A DNA stretch of 64,000 nucleotides from an uncultured Prevotellaceae bacterium (GTDB lineage Bacteria; Bacteroidota; Bacteroidia; Bacteroidales; Bacteroidaceae): assembly GCA_902784565.1 (NCBI GenBank), contig CACZVE010000002.1:1-64000 (forward strand). Direction: 5' to 3'. The position numbers were made by a program, and so were the translations under genes. The stretch's first letter is position 1; the number at the start of each line of letters is the position of its first letter. The notes under the pieces are model-generated. The model was given only the letters and a program-made list of their open reading frames with translations, searched no databases and had not been told where the DNA came from. Below are positions 44,496 through 53,203 of the stretch, piece after piece.

Positions 44496-44549
44496 TATAA
44501 AATAGTTCTTAAAGATTTGCCCAAGGCCTATCTTTTAAGATTTTTTATA

Positions 44550-45173
44550 CTATTTCTCGTCATTAGCAGGTCTAGGCTCTTTCTTTGCGAGCATCACAAC
44601 CTTATAAACGAAGTTAGTGATCCACTGCTGGGAGAAACCCAGACGCTGACTATACTGACGTACAGCCACCACCGATTTCATCACGGCAGGATCGGTATAG
44701 TCGTTCTTGTTGAAGATGTCATTGACGGTCTTTTCCGTCATCGTATAGAGGGCTTTCTTCAGGAATCCCGGCAGACGGAGTTTAAACTTCATAAGGTTGC
44801 CCGTCAACATCATCAGTTCCTGCGTAAAGCCCTGGAACTGCACCAGATAGGTCTGTGCATCCTGCATCTTCTTACAACGCTTGCGGAGGCTGGAGTCGAT
44901 CTCCTTGAAGAAATCATCGTCCATCCCGTACATGCTTTTCAACATATTCTTGCAACGGCTCCGTTCGCCTACCCCCAATTTATTATTCACTGTCGGCACC
45001 TTCAGTGTGGCCTTAAACACACGGAGGTCAGGCAAGGCGGCCAGATTCGTGATGCCAAGGTCGGAAGCCATCGCAGCCTGGAAATACACACGGATCAACG
45101 TCATGAAATCCTCCATGCCACCGACCTTATGTTCGCCTTCTTTCTTTCCAAAAATTTTATTCCAAAATCCCAT
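44550..45173 (-). CDS. conserved protein of unknown function
   Basis: 207-aa basic protein without signal peptide or TM segment. The start [13 protein letters not shown] is Lys-rich, the remainder is mostly alpha-helical, with [36 protein letters not shown] and [20 protein letters not shown] as regions that look conserved. I do not recognise the family. It is first in a minus-strand run with the coiled-coil protein, zapA and rny, separated by 81 bp, and diverges from rfbA across overlapping promoters. Confidence 0.75.
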   Translation of the reverse strand: MGFWNKIFGKKEGEHKVGGMEDFMTLIRVYFQAAMASDLGITNLAALPDLRVFKATLKVPTVNNKLGVGERSRCKNMLKSMYGMDDDFFKEIDSSLRKRCKKMQDAQTYLVQFQGFTQELMMLTGNLMKFKLRLPGFLKKALYTMTEKTVNDIFNKNDYTDPAVMKSVVAVRQYSQRLGFSQQWITNFVYKVVMLAKKEPRPANDEK

Positions 45174-45197
45174 AAAAATCGTTTTTTTCGTAATTTG

Positions 45198-45233
45198 GGT
45201 GCAAAGTTACGATTTTTTTTGTAATTTTGCACC
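45198..45233. promoter_or_regulatory. overlapping divergent promoters (unknown gene / rfbA)
   Basis: A 13-bp inverted repeat (45198-45210 and 45221-45233, one mismatch) places TAACTTTG on the minus strand (45202-45209) opposite TAATTTTG on the plus strand (45222-45229). The two -7 boxes face apart 12 bp from each other, so RNA polymerase binding at one should exclude the other. The -33 spacers are poor (22-26 bp). Confidence 0.5.
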
Positions 45234-45249
45234 AACAAACAACAAAAAT

Positions 45250-46122
45250 ATGAAAGGAATAGTACTCGCCGGCGGTTCAGGAACCCGCCTCTACCCTATC
45301 ACAAAGGGAATTAGCAAACAATTGATTCCGATCTTCGACAAACCGATGATCTATTATCCTGTCTCCGCCCTGATGCTGGCTGGCATCCGTGAGATTCTGA
45401 TTATTTCAACCCCATATGACCTGCCTGGTTTCCGCAGACTCCTCGGCGACGGCTCCGACATCGGCGTACATTTCGAGTATGCCGAACAACCCTCACCCGA
45501 TGGACTGGCACAGGCTTTCATCATCGGTGAGCAGTTCATTGGCGATGACTGCGCCTGTCTTGTGTTAGGCGACAACATCTTCTATGGCTCCGGTTTCACG
45601 GGACTGCTGCGCCAGAGTGTCGAGAACGCAGAGGAACATGGCCTGGCTACTGTCTTCGGCTACTATGTAAACGATCCAGAACGCTATGGTGTTGCCGAGT
45701 TCGACAAGGACGGCAACTGTCTCAGCATTGAGGAAAAACCCGAACACCCCAAATCCAACTATGCCGTGGTAGGTCTCTATTTCTACCCCAACAGCGTTGT
45801 GGAGATTGCCAAGCACATCAAACCCTCCGCCCGTGGAGAGTTGGAGATTACCACTGTTAATCAGGAGTATCTCGCCCAACAGAAACTCAAGGTTCAGACT
45901 TTGCAGCGCGGTTTTGCCTGGCTCGACACCGGCACCCACGACTCCCTCTCCGAAGCCTCCACCTTTATCGAGGTCATCGAGAAACGTCAGGGGCTGAAGG
46001 TGGCCTGCTTGGAGGAGATTGCTTTCAAACGCGGTTGGATCAGCAAGGAACAACTCATTGAGGTGGCTAAGCCGATGGCGAAAAACGACTACGGTAAATA
46101 CCTGCTTACCCTCGCAAAATAA
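45250..46122 (+). CDS. rfbA: glucose-1-phosphate thymidylyltransferase
   Basis: First step of dTDP-rhamnose synthesis: dTTP plus glucose-1-phosphate gives dTDP-glucose. 290 aa from the ATG at 45250; the longer frame upstream is antisense to the neighbour. RmlA motifs: [64 protein letters not shown] and [10 protein letters not shown]. Monocistronic with a terminator. rfbB is not in the window. Confidence 0.96.
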   Translation: MKGIVLAGGSGTRLYPITKGISKQLIPIFDKPMIYYPVSALMLAGIREILIISTPYDLPGFRRLLGDGSDIGVHFEYAEQPSPDGLAQAFIIGEQFIGDDCACLVLGDNIFYGSGFTGLLRQSVENAEEHGLATVFGYYVNDPERYGVAEFDKDGNCLSIEEKPEHPKSNYAVVGLYFYPNSVVEIAKHIKPSARGELEITTVNQEYLAQQKLKVQTLQRGFAWLDTGTHDSLSEASTFIEVIEKRQGLKVACLEEIAFKRGWISKEQLIEVAKPMAKNDYGKYLLTLAK

Positions 46123-46125
46123 ATG

Positions 46126-46154
46126 AATCCCCGCCGATTGGCGGGGATTTTTTA
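46126..46154. terminator. bidirectional terminator rfbA / kinase fusion gene
   Basis: AATCCCCGCC (46126-46135), GATT loop, GGCGGGGATT (46140-46149), then T-run to 46153. It sits between convergent genes. Confidence 0.88.
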
Positions 46155-48089
46155 TTCCGAAAAAGCGGCGACGGCAGTGACGAGGGCTTGGGGGTTACCC
46201 ATATCGTACATGCGCCCCTGGAGACGCACGCCTATCATACCACTGCGTTTGCGGACAGCCTCAAGCGCTGAGGTGAGTTCTATCTCCGAGGTAAGGTCAT
46301 GATCCAATTCCTTCTGCATGATGTCCTGATGCAACTGAGCGAAGACCTCTGGCGTAAGGATGTACTGGCCAAACACACTATAGTACTCCTTCTCACCGTC
46401 CTTATTACGTACGCCAAGGAACTCCTCAGCATAACTGGCTTTCGGCTTCTCCATCATGGTAGACACATGGAGGATGGTACGGGCCTTGTCCTCCCAGACA
46501 CCATGCAGGATACCGTAGCGGCTGACTTCTGCCAAAGGGATGGGATGGATGCTGACCATCAGTGAACTGCAACGCTCGTACTCCTCAACCATCTGCAGGG
46601 CGCAGGGCTTGTTGGAATCGCTGCGGTAGAGTGTGTCGCCCAACAGCAACAGGACGGGTTCGTTGCCCGCAAACTGTGCGGCCTGATAAACCGCATGTCC
46701 GAAACCGCGCTTCTCCCGCTGATAGACATAACGGAGACGCTTGCCGATGTCGAGGATATGATTCTCGTATTCCTGTGCCTCGGGATTGAGTTTCCGCAGA
46801 TGCTCCTCGGACAAAGGACGTTCGAAATAGTCGGCATACTGCTGACGTTCCTCCTCTGAACCAAGTACAAGACAGATCTCCTCGATACCGCTACGGACAA
46901 GTTCCTCAAGGAGAATGAGGATGACGGGGCGCACCATCCCGTCGGGACAGGGTATCGGGAAAAAGTCCTTCTTCAAGGCACGTGTGGCGGGATAGAGTCG
47001 GGTACCGAAGCCAGCCACAGGGATAATAGCCTTGCGGACTGTATGGACAGGCTTCAACGTCAGTGAATAGGCTTTCATGCCATGCTCGTTCAGATAGTCT
47101 ACCAGTTGTTGCTGAGTCTCCTCGCTGCGAGCCAGGAACTGTACAGAGCCGTCACCATGAGAACCGACACCCTTGCCGCCCCACACCAAAGGTTGGATAT
47201 TGGGATCCTGCAACACACTGTGGAGTTTCGGTGACCAGAGGGCAGAAGACATCGGAGCCACCTTCTCGTCGAACATCGCCTCGGCCTCTGTCATCAACTT
47301 GCCTAATGCCTCTGCATCGCCATTAGCCATATATTGGATGGCACGGGTGACGATCTCGATATTCGAATGACCTAACGCCTCATGCTCTGCCCGCTCTGCA
47401 TCCGTATTCGGAAACGGGTAGGCCTTGTTCAGGTCGGAAAGGATCTTGATGGTATCCTTCTCGGCACAGAGATCGGCAAAGACCCAATAGAGGTGTTTCT
47501 TCACATTCAGGGAACGCACCTCGATCTCATCACCATCGAAGGTCATCAGGTTGGGTTTGACACCGAAGGCACAGGCCTGATCCAGACGACCACAGCGGCT
47601 ACTGGTACGGAGTTCACCCAGATAGGCGATGTTCATCTCGCCCAACGTGTTCAGATTGAGATTATATAATAAGTTGAACGCGCGCGCAACGAGCACACAG
47701 ATAGCAGCAGAACTGCTAAGACCACTCTTCATGGGGAGTGTCATACCCGTAATCTTGATGCGGACACCACCCACCTTGTACCATTCGAGCATATAGGAGG
47801 CCACACCGGCACAGTAGCAGAAGAAAGAACCGCTCTTGGCGATGCGTTTCAGTTCCAGTTCGTCCATCCGACAGGAAAAGTCCTGCCAAAGACCCTCTAT
47901 CTCGGGGGCGGTGCTATACAACTCAAAGATACTGGACTTCTCTACCTCGGCATAGATGCCTTGTTCGATACCCGTCACGATGGCTGCACCCGGTGCGATA
48001 TCGGCATTCATCGTACGATAGTGACCGGCCCAGTCGGTATGTTCACCAAAGAGACACAAGCGTCCCGGAACAAATAGTTTCATCATCAT
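46152..48089 (-). CDS. fused GHMP sugar kinase - sugar-1-phosphate nucleotidyltransferase
   Basis: 645-aa bifunctional protein. Residues 1-~345 are a galactokinase-like GHMP kinase: GRLCLFGEHTDWAGHYR, the ATP loop MKSGLSSSAAICVLVARAF, and GGKGVGSHGDGS (third GHMP motif). Residues ~352-645 are a GalU-like nucleotidyltransferase: IIPVAGFGTRLYPATRALKK, LLLLGDTLYRSD, MMEKPKASYAEEF and YDMGNPQALVTAV. The two activities in tandem would turn a free sugar into a NDP-sugar by way of the 1-phosphate. This is the same logic as Bacteroides Fkp (fucose to GDP-fucose) but with domains in the opposite order and UTP-type similarity. The sugar is unknown (galactose, glucuronate or arabinose are options). Three ATGs in a row leave the exact start open by two codons. 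Confidence 0.82.
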   Translation of the reverse strand: MMMKLFVPGRLCLFGEHTDWAGHYRTMNADIAPGAAIVTGIEQGIYAEVEKSSIFELYSTAPEIEGLWQDFSCRMDELELKRIAKSGSFFCYCAGVASYMLEWYKVGGVRIKITGMTLPMKSGLSSSAAICVLVARAFNLLYNLNLNTLGEMNIAYLGELRTSSRCGRLDQACAFGVKPNLMTFDGDEIEVRSLNVKKHLYWVFADLCAEKDTIKILSDLNKAYPFPNTDAERAEHEALGHSNIEIVTRAIQYMANGDAEALGKLMTEAEAMFDEKVAPMSSALWSPKLHSVLQDPNIQPLVWGGKGVGSHGDGSVQFLARSEETQQQLVDYLNEHGMKAYSLTLKPVHTVRKAIIPVAGFGTRLYPATRALKKDFFPIPCPDGMVRPVILILLEELVRSGIEEICLVLGSEEERQQYADYFERPLSEEHLRKLNPEAQEYENHILDIGKRLRYVYQREKRGFGHAVYQAAQFAGNEPVLLLLGDTLYRSDSNKPCALQMVEEYERCSSLMVSIHPIPLAEVSRYGILHGVWEDKARTILHVSTMMEKPKASYAEEFLGVRNKDGEKEYYSVFGQYILTPEVFAQLHQDIMQKELDHDLTSEIELTSALEAVRKRSGMIGVRLQGRMYDMGNPQALVTAVAAFSE

Positions 48090-48164
48090 TATTCTGTTTT
48101 AGTGATGCAAAGATAATAAAAAAGCCACAGATTATAGCGTTTTTGAAGATTTTTTGCGAAAAAA

Positions 48165-48196
48165 TTTGGTGGTTTCAACTAAAATGCCTACTTTTG
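48165..48196 (+). promoter_or_regulatory. promoter of the sigma factor gene
   Basis: TTTG (48165-48168), 20-bp spacer, TACTTTTG (48189-48196): consensus match with a leader of about 70 nt. The -7 box of the divergent kinase fusion gene (TATCTTTG on the minus strand) lies at 48108-48115. Confidence 0.68.
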
Positions 48197-48272
48197 TCCC
48201 CGAATTATTAACAAATTAAAATATTATTGCCTATCGAAACAGACTTTACTCAATTACAAAATTGATTGAAGT

Positions 48273-48869
48273 ATGAGTACTTTTAAGGAAATGACCGACG
48301 AAGAGTTGGCATTGCTTTACGTAAATGGTAATAATAAGGCATTCGACAAACTGCTTTCGCGTATCCAAGACAAGATCTTCACCTATATCATGTATATGGT
48401 GAAGGATGAGGACTTGGCCAACGACCTGTTTCAGGAGACGTTTATCAAGGCCATCACCAAACTGCAGAACGGACTCTATACCGATTCGGGTAAGTTTGTG
48501 TTCTGGGTGACGCGTATTGCCCATAACGTGATTATCGACCATTACCGTGAGATCAAGGGCGAGCATATCATTGAGCCCACGAAGGACAATGACCTGCAGA
48601 ACCTGAAGGGTGCCTCAGTCCTTGACACCTTCCGTGAGAGTGAGATGGTGAACGAACAGGTGAAGAAAGACGTGAAACGTCTGATGGAAGCCCTGCCTGA
48701 GAGTCAGCGCGAGGTCGTGTATATGCGCTACTTCCAACAGATGTCATTCAAGGAGATTGCCGAAGAGACAGGCGTGAGCATCAACACCTCACTGGGTCGC
48801 ATGCGCTATGCACTCATCAACCTGAGGAAGTTGACGAGGCAACATCAAGTGAACTTGGTCTTAGAGTGA
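48273..48869 (+). CDS. sigma-70 family (ECF-like) RNA polymerase sigma factor
   Basis: 198-aa sigma factor with region 2 (~25-95; LANDLFQETFIKAITKL, the -7/-10 recognition helix area, FWVTRIAHNVIIDHYRE) and region 4 (~130-190; MEALPESQREVVYMRYFQQM, FKEIAEETGVSINTSLGR, the HTH for -33/-35). No region 1.1 or 3. No anti-sigma gene is adjacent, so its control is unclear; a cytoplasmic signal or transcriptional control is possible. Its last 9 bp overlap the convergent rpe gene. Confidence 0.9.
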   Translation: MSTFKEMTDEELALLYVNGNNKAFDKLLSRIQDKIFTYIMYMVKDEDLANDLFQETFIKAITKLQNGLYTDSGKFVFWVTRIAHNVIIDHYREIKGEHIIEPTKDNDLQNLKGASVLDTFRESEMVNEQVKKDVKRLMEALPESQREVVYMRYFQQMSFKEIAEETGVSINTSLGRMRYALINLRKLTRQHQVNLVLE

Positions 48870-49508
48870 ACGGAGATCGCGGATCACCTGTTCAGGATCC
48901 TTGGCACCAAACACATAACTACCGCTGACGAGTACATCGACACCGGCAGCCACCAATCGTGGAGCCGTCTCGCCCTGTACACCGCCATCGACCTCAATCA
49001 GTGTCTGACACCCCTTCTTGGTGATCATCTCACGCAGGCACTTCACCTTATTAATTGTGTTCTCGATGAATACCTGTCCGCCGAAACCCGGGTTGACACT
49101 CATCAACAGCACCATCTCCACATCGCCGATGATATCCTCCAGGAGCGACACCGGTGTCGAGGGATTCAGTGTGACAGCGGCTTTCATGCCGGCATTGTGA
49201 ATCTCTTGGATGGTACGGTGCAGATGAACCGTCGCCTCCAGATGCACATTCATCATCATGGCGCCGAGTTTGGCGGTCTGTTGGATATACCGCTCAGGGC
49301 GCTCTATCATATAATGCACATCAAGGGGTTTGGTACAAGCCTTGGCCACAGCCTCCAGCACGGGGAAGCCGAAGGAGATGTTTGGCACAAACGAGCCGTC
49401 CATCACATCGAGGTGAAGCCAGTCGGCCTCACTGCGGTTTATCATCTGGATGTCGCGGTCGAGATGCAGGAAGTCGGCAGCGAGTAAAGAGGGGGATACT
49501 AATGCCAT
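48861..49508 (-). CDS. rpe: ribulose-phosphate 3-epimerase
   Basis: Interconverts ribulose and xylulose 5-phosphate in the pentose phosphate pathway. The 215-aa TIM-barrel protein shows ALVSPSLLAADFLHLDRDI, WLHLDVMDGSFVPNISFG (metal His/Asp), MSVNPGFGGQVFIENT and VDGGVQGETAPRLVAAG. Complete and normal in length. It starts 7 bp after a small 37-aa gene and is the last gene of the run that begins with the DUF5686 gene. Confidence 0.96.
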   Translation of the reverse strand: MALVSPSLLAADFLHLDRDIQMINRSEADWLHLDVMDGSFVPNISFGFPVLEAVAKACTKPLDVHYMIERPERYIQQTAKLGAMMMNVHLEATVHLHRTIQEIHNAGMKAAVTLNPSTPVSLLEDIIGDVEMVLLMSVNPGFGGQVFIENTINKVKCLREMITKKGCQTLIEVDGGVQGETAPRLVAAGVDVLVSGSYVFGAKDPEQVIRDLRSL

Positions 49509-49515
49509 AATCCTT

Positions 49516-49629
49516 TTAATTCAGGCAGAGTGCCTGATTGTTGTTGACACGGTAGGTGTAAGCGAACTGCCGGATAAAGTCGAGCGTCTGCTCACGGGGT
49601 TTGTACGTTTCTGGAGTAAAATGCTTCAT
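49516..49629 (-). CDS. small conserved-looking 37-aa protein between fmt and rpe
   Basis: A complete short frame with ATG at 49627-49629 and TAA at 49516-49518. The product begins MKHFTPETYKPREQTLDFIR, continues QFAYTYRV and ends in QALCLN. Composition (aromatic, charged, one Cys at the third last position) does not look random. It lies 47 bp after fmt and 7 bp before rpe on the same strand, which fits operon membership. I recall similar ~40-aa proteins with the TPETY...IRQ-AYTYR pattern in other Bacteroidota, without a known function. No TM or signal peptide. Confidence 0.7.
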   Translation of the reverse strand: MKHFTPETYKPREQTLDFIRQFAYTYRVNNNQALCLN

Positions 49630-49676
49630 AGGCAACCATCATTTATATGTTTATACCTTAGTAACGCAATTACACC

Positions 49677-50657
49677 TCACTTTATTGTATATTTATCGAA
49701 ATTTTTATTGCCATTTAGAAAATCACGTGCAGTCATGCGTTTTTTGCCAGCCAACTGGAGTTCTTCCAGTTGCATCAGTTCGTCGGATGCAGCGATGCAG
49801 AGCGTCTTTCCATCGATGCTGATGGTGCCAGGCTTTTGCTGGGCAGGATGCCCCGTCTTGGAAGCCTTGAATACCTTCAGTACCGTTTCTTTGCCATCAG
49901 GACTTGTTAGCAGCGTCCAGGCTCCCGGATACGGACTCAGACCACGGATAAAATCATAGACTTGTTTCGCCGTCTGGTTCCAGTTGATCTCACAAGTCTC
50001 CTTGAAAATCTTAGGCGCGGGGCGCAGTTCTTGTCCTGCGGTAGATAGTTCCTCCTGCGGGATGCTCTCCGGATGTCCGTCGGCTGCGATGATGCGTTCC
50101 AATGTCTCCAGACAGATGTCTGCACCCAGGTACATCAATCCGTCATAGACATATTCCACATCTGCCGTATCGGGAATATCGAAAGGTTTCTGCATGATGA
50201 TACGTCCCGTGTCGATGTCGTGATCCAGGAAGAAGGTGGTGACACCAGTCTGTGTTTCCCCGTTGATGACAGCCCAGTTGATGGGAGCCGCCCCACGGTA
50301 TTGCGGCAACAGAGCCGCATGCACGTTAAACGTACCATATTCCGGCATAGCCCACACCACTTCCGGCAACATACGGAATGCCACCACCACCTGCAGGTTT
50401 GCCTGATAACTACGGAGCGCTTCCACGAAGGCAGGATCCTTCATTTTCTCCGGTTGAAGCACTGGTAGGTTGTGTTCCAAGGCATACCTCTTCACCTCCG
50501 AGGGTTGCAGTTCGTTCTGATGCCGTCCCACGGGTTTATCCGGCTGTGTCACCACAGCCACCACGTTATAGTCGTTCTCCACCAGAGCCTTCAGTGTCTC
50601 CACCGCAAACTCCGGCGTTCCCATAAACACAATCCTTAAATCCTTCTTCTCCATCAT
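49677..50657 (-). CDS. fmt: methionyl-tRNA formyltransferase
   Basis: Formylates initiator Met-tRNA. The 326-aa protein has LRIVFMGTPEFAVETLKAL, the formyl-transfer domain with the AALLPQYRGAAPINWAVING motif (catalytic Asn/His region HAALLPQYRG), ETGVTTFFLDHDIDTGRII-like sequence (QTGVTTFFLDHDIDTGRII) and the C-terminal OB domain. Two ATGs at the start (50655-57 and 50652-54) are equally possible. The gene follows the ClC channel by 113 bp of repeat-rich sequence. Confidence 0.96.
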   Translation of the reverse strand: MMEKKDLRIVFMGTPEFAVETLKALVENDYNVVAVVTQPDKPVGRHQNELQPSEVKRYALEHNLPVLQPEKMKDPAFVEALRSYQANLQVVVAFRMLPEVVWAMPEYGTFNVHAALLPQYRGAAPINWAVINGETQTGVTTFFLDHDIDTGRIIMQKPFDIPDTADVEYVYDGLMYLGADICLETLERIIAADGHPESIPQEELSTAGQELRPAPKIFKETCEINWNQTAKQVYDFIRGLSPYPGAWTLLTSPDGKETVLKVFKASKTGHPAQQKPGTISIDGKTLCIAASDELMQLEELQLAGKKRMTARDFLNGNKNFDKYTIK

Positions 50658-50677
50658 TCACTTTTGATGTTTCACAT

Positions 50678-50716
50678 CGAGCCCGCTCACGCTCGGCACA
50701 GCCCAAGTGCACTTGG
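50678..50716. repeat. palindrome-rich gap between ClC and fmt genes
   Basis: CGAGC (50678-50682) / GCTCG (50691-50695) and a perfect 14-bp palindrome CCAAGTGCACTTGG (50703-50716) lie close together, followed by ATTCACT 7-mers at 50742-50760. No gene is present; RNA structure or a dispersed intergenic repeat is likely. Confidence 0.65.
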
Positions 50717-50770
50717 CTCTGCTCTCGCTTAATCGCGGACTTCACTATTCACTATTCACTCGCGAAGCGT

Positions 50771-52570
50771 TTAGTCTTCGCTCATGTCGTGTACCATCTT
50801 GCGATAAAGGGTATAGAGCCGCTGGCGGGAGATGTAGCCTTTCAGGTGATTCTCCGCATCGAGCACGGGGAGCCAGTCGGCACGGGTCCGGTCGAAGGTA
50901 CGCATCACCTCTGCCATCGGTGTACTGTCATACAATGTCGCCTTCGGTTCCACCATCAACTGCCCCGCCTTGAAATGATGGTACAGTTCGATACGGAACA
51001 CCACGTTCCTGATTTTCATGATCTCCACCTCACCCAACAGCATCCCCCCGGCATCGAGCACAGGCAACACAGAGGTATGACTCCGACTGATCTTTTGTAC
51101 AATCTGTCCCAGTTCCATATCTGGCGAGACGGAGTCGTAGTCGTGCTCGATGACAGAATCAAGGTTCATCAGTGTCAACACGGCATGGTCGGTATGGTGT
51201 GTGAGTAACCTGCCCTCCTTCGCCAACCGCGCCCCGTAGATGCTGTGAGGCTCGAAGATAATGATGGTCAGATAAGAGCAGACACTCACCATCATGAGTG
51301 GCAACAGGAGATCGTAGCCGCCTGTCAGTTCGGCAATCAGGAACATACCCGTCAACGGCGCATGCATCACTCCCGACATCACTCCTGCCATACCCATCAG
51401 GGCGAAGTTCTTCTCGGGGATATACACCCCGACCTGATAGATGTTCCACAGACGTGAGAAGAGGAATCCCGTGAAGCAGCCCACGAACAGACTCGGTGCG
51501 AACGTACCGCCACAGCCACCACCGCCATTGGTTGCCGAGGTGGCAATGACCTTCATCAGGATGACCAGGGCGATATATATCAGCAGGATACTCCCCTGCC
51601 CCGCAAACATCGAGTTGTTCAGGATCTGGTCCCAGTCGGCCTCCGTCCGTCCGTTGAGGAGCATATTGATGCTACTGTAACCCTCGCCGTACAGGGCCGG
51701 GAAACAGAATATCAACAGACTCAGTACCGTGCCGCCGATGGCCAGTTTGATATGCGGATGATCCTTATAGCGGGCAAAGACACCCTCGCAGACCCCCATC
51801 ATCCGGATGAAATAGAGTGAGATGAGTCCGCAGGAGATGCCCAGGAGGAGACAGGCCGGAATACGCTGTACCGACCACTCGCTGTCGAGATGGAACGTAA
51901 ACAGGGCGGCATCGCCGCTAAAGATATAGGTGAAGCACGTTGCCGTGACACACGACACGAGGATAGGCAGCATCGCCGACATCGTCATATCTATCAGCAG
52001 CACCTCTACCGTAAACACCAGTCCTGCGATTGGGGCCTTGAAGATACCTGCAATGGCACCTGCCGCACCGCAGCCCACCAGCGTCATCAGCATCTTACGG
52101 TCCATGTGGAAGGCCTTGCCCAGATTCGAACCGATGGCAGAGCCCGTCAGCACAATCGGTGCCTCGGCTCCCACACTGCCGCCGAAACCGATGGTAATGG
52201 CAGAGGCAATCACCGACGACCAGCAGTTGTGTGACCTGAGTCTCGACTTGTTCATCGAGATGGCATAGAGGATACGGGTGATGCCGTGCGAGATATTATC
52301 CTTGACGATGTAGCGCACGAACAATGAGGTGAGATAGATGCCGATGACGGGATAGACCAGATAGAGCCAGTTGGCACGCGAGGTCTCGAAACCGCTTGTC
52401 AACAGCATCACGATCTGGTTGATGATCCAGTGCAGTGAGAAGGCAGCCACAGCGGCAAAGAAGCCCACCAACAGTGCCAGTATGAGCATGAACATCCGCT
52501 CGCTGACGTGTTCCACCCGCCACGCATGCAGACGTTCAAAGAATCCCAATTTCGCTGTAGTTGCTGCCAT
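50771..52570 (-). CDS. ClC-type chloride channel/antiporter with CBS domains
   Basis: 599-aa membrane protein from the ATG at 52568-52570. ClC motifs: GFGGSVGAEAPIVLTGSAIG, with the gating Glu kept in GAEAP (canonical GREGP), the GCGAAGAIAGIFKAPIAG region and GMAGVMSGVMHAPLTGMFL. About 12 hydrophobic segments to residue ~430, then two C-terminal CBS domains (~460-595; VSPDMELGQIVQKISRSH, STPMAEVMRTFDRTRADWLP). The retained gating Glu suggests Cl-/H+ exchange rather than a pure channel. Its leader is made of ATTCACT/TTTCACT 7-mers that include the presumed ribosome-binding region. Confidence 0.92.
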   Translation of the reverse strand: MAATTAKLGFFERLHAWRVEHVSERMFMLILALLVGFFAAVAAFSLHWIINQIVMLLTSGFETSRANWLYLVYPVIGIYLTSLFVRYIVKDNISHGITRILYAISMNKSRLRSHNCWSSVIASAITIGFGGSVGAEAPIVLTGSAIGSNLGKAFHMDRKMLMTLVGCGAAGAIAGIFKAPIAGLVFTVEVLLIDMTMSAMLPILVSCVTATCFTYIFSGDAALFTFHLDSEWSVQRIPACLLLGISCGLISLYFIRMMGVCEGVFARYKDHPHIKLAIGGTVLSLLIFCFPALYGEGYSSINMLLNGRTEADWDQILNNSMFAGQGSILLIYIALVILMKVIATSATNGGGGCGGTFAPSLFVGCFTGFLFSRLWNIYQVGVYIPEKNFALMGMAGVMSGVMHAPLTGMFLIAELTGGYDLLLPLMMVSVCSYLTIIIFEPHSIYGARLAKEGRLLTHHTDHAVLTLMNLDSVIEHDYDSVSPDMELGQIVQKISRSHTSVLPVLDAGGMLLGEVEIMKIRNVVFRIELYHHFKAGQLMVEPKATLYDSTPMAEVMRTFDRTRADWLPVLDAENHLKGYISRQRLYTLYRKMVHDMSED

Positions 52571-52571
52571 T

Positions 52572-52600
52572 TCCACTATTCACTATTCACTTTTCACTTC
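52572..52600 (-). repeat. AGTGAAA/ATAGTGA reiterated repeat at the ClC start
   Basis: On the minus strand the 23-bp gap to the ClC ATG reads as repeated AGTGAA(A/T)-type units, overlapping the 3' end of the Sua5 gene. Confidence 0.7.
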
Positions 52601-53193
52601 CTTATTATTTCCACTTCTCCATTCTCCCGCAGGCGGATGATGGCCGAGGGCGTATGCGGTTTGTGTTCCTGCCGACGAGACCAGCAGATGTAATCCACCG
52701 CGTCGAGAATGCGCGGGTCGATGTCGCAGTAGTTCTGTGCCGCAGGCTCCCCGCTGATATTCGCCGATGTCGAGACGATGGCCTTCTGGAAACGGTAACA
52801 GAGTTCCTTCGAGAACGGCTCGTTGGTGATACGGATACCTATCGAGCCATCTTCGGCAATGAGGTTCGGTGCCAGGTTGATGGCTCCGTCCAATATCAAT
52901 GTCGTCGGTCTCACAGGGGACTCCGTCGACTCCTGGGACGAAGTGAGGCTATCGATAAGTTGCCACGCCACTTCCGGCACATTCCGGATGTAACGCTGCA
53001 TCCGTGCATCGCTGTCCACCAGACAGATCAGCGCCTTCGAGTCGTCACGCTGTTTGATTTGATATACTCTGGCGACAGCCTCTGCATTCGTGGCATCGCA
53101 ACCGATGCCCCAGACGGTGTCTGTCGGGTAGAGTATCACCCCACCCTTCCGCATCGTCTCCACAGCCTGTCTGATATCTTCTTCTCTTGTCAT
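52594..53193 (-). CDS. threonylcarbamoyl-AMP synthase (Sua5/YciO/YrdC family)
   Basis: 199-aa protein that makes threonylcarbamoyl-AMP for the t6A37 tRNA modification. Domain signature: GGVILYPTDTVWGIGCDATN near the N-terminus, KQRDDSKALICLV and IVSTSANISGEPAAQNY, with the Lys/Arg and Ser-Thr-Ser-Ala-Asn motif typical for the ATP site. It is the short YrdC-like form without the C-terminal Sua5 domain. It is placed 10 bp after the DUF5686 gene and 23 bp before the ClC gene. Confidence 0.92.
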   Translation of the reverse strand: MTREEDIRQAVETMRKGGVILYPTDTVWGIGCDATNAEAVARVYQIKQRDDSKALICLVDSDARMQRYIRNVPEVAWQLIDSLTSSQESTESPVRPTTLILDGAINLAPNLIAEDGSIGIRITNEPFSKELCYRFQKAIVSTSANISGEPAAQNYCDIDPRILDAVDYICWSRRQEHKPHTPSAIIRLRENGEVEIIRK

Positions 53194-53203
53194 ATATACC
53201 TAT

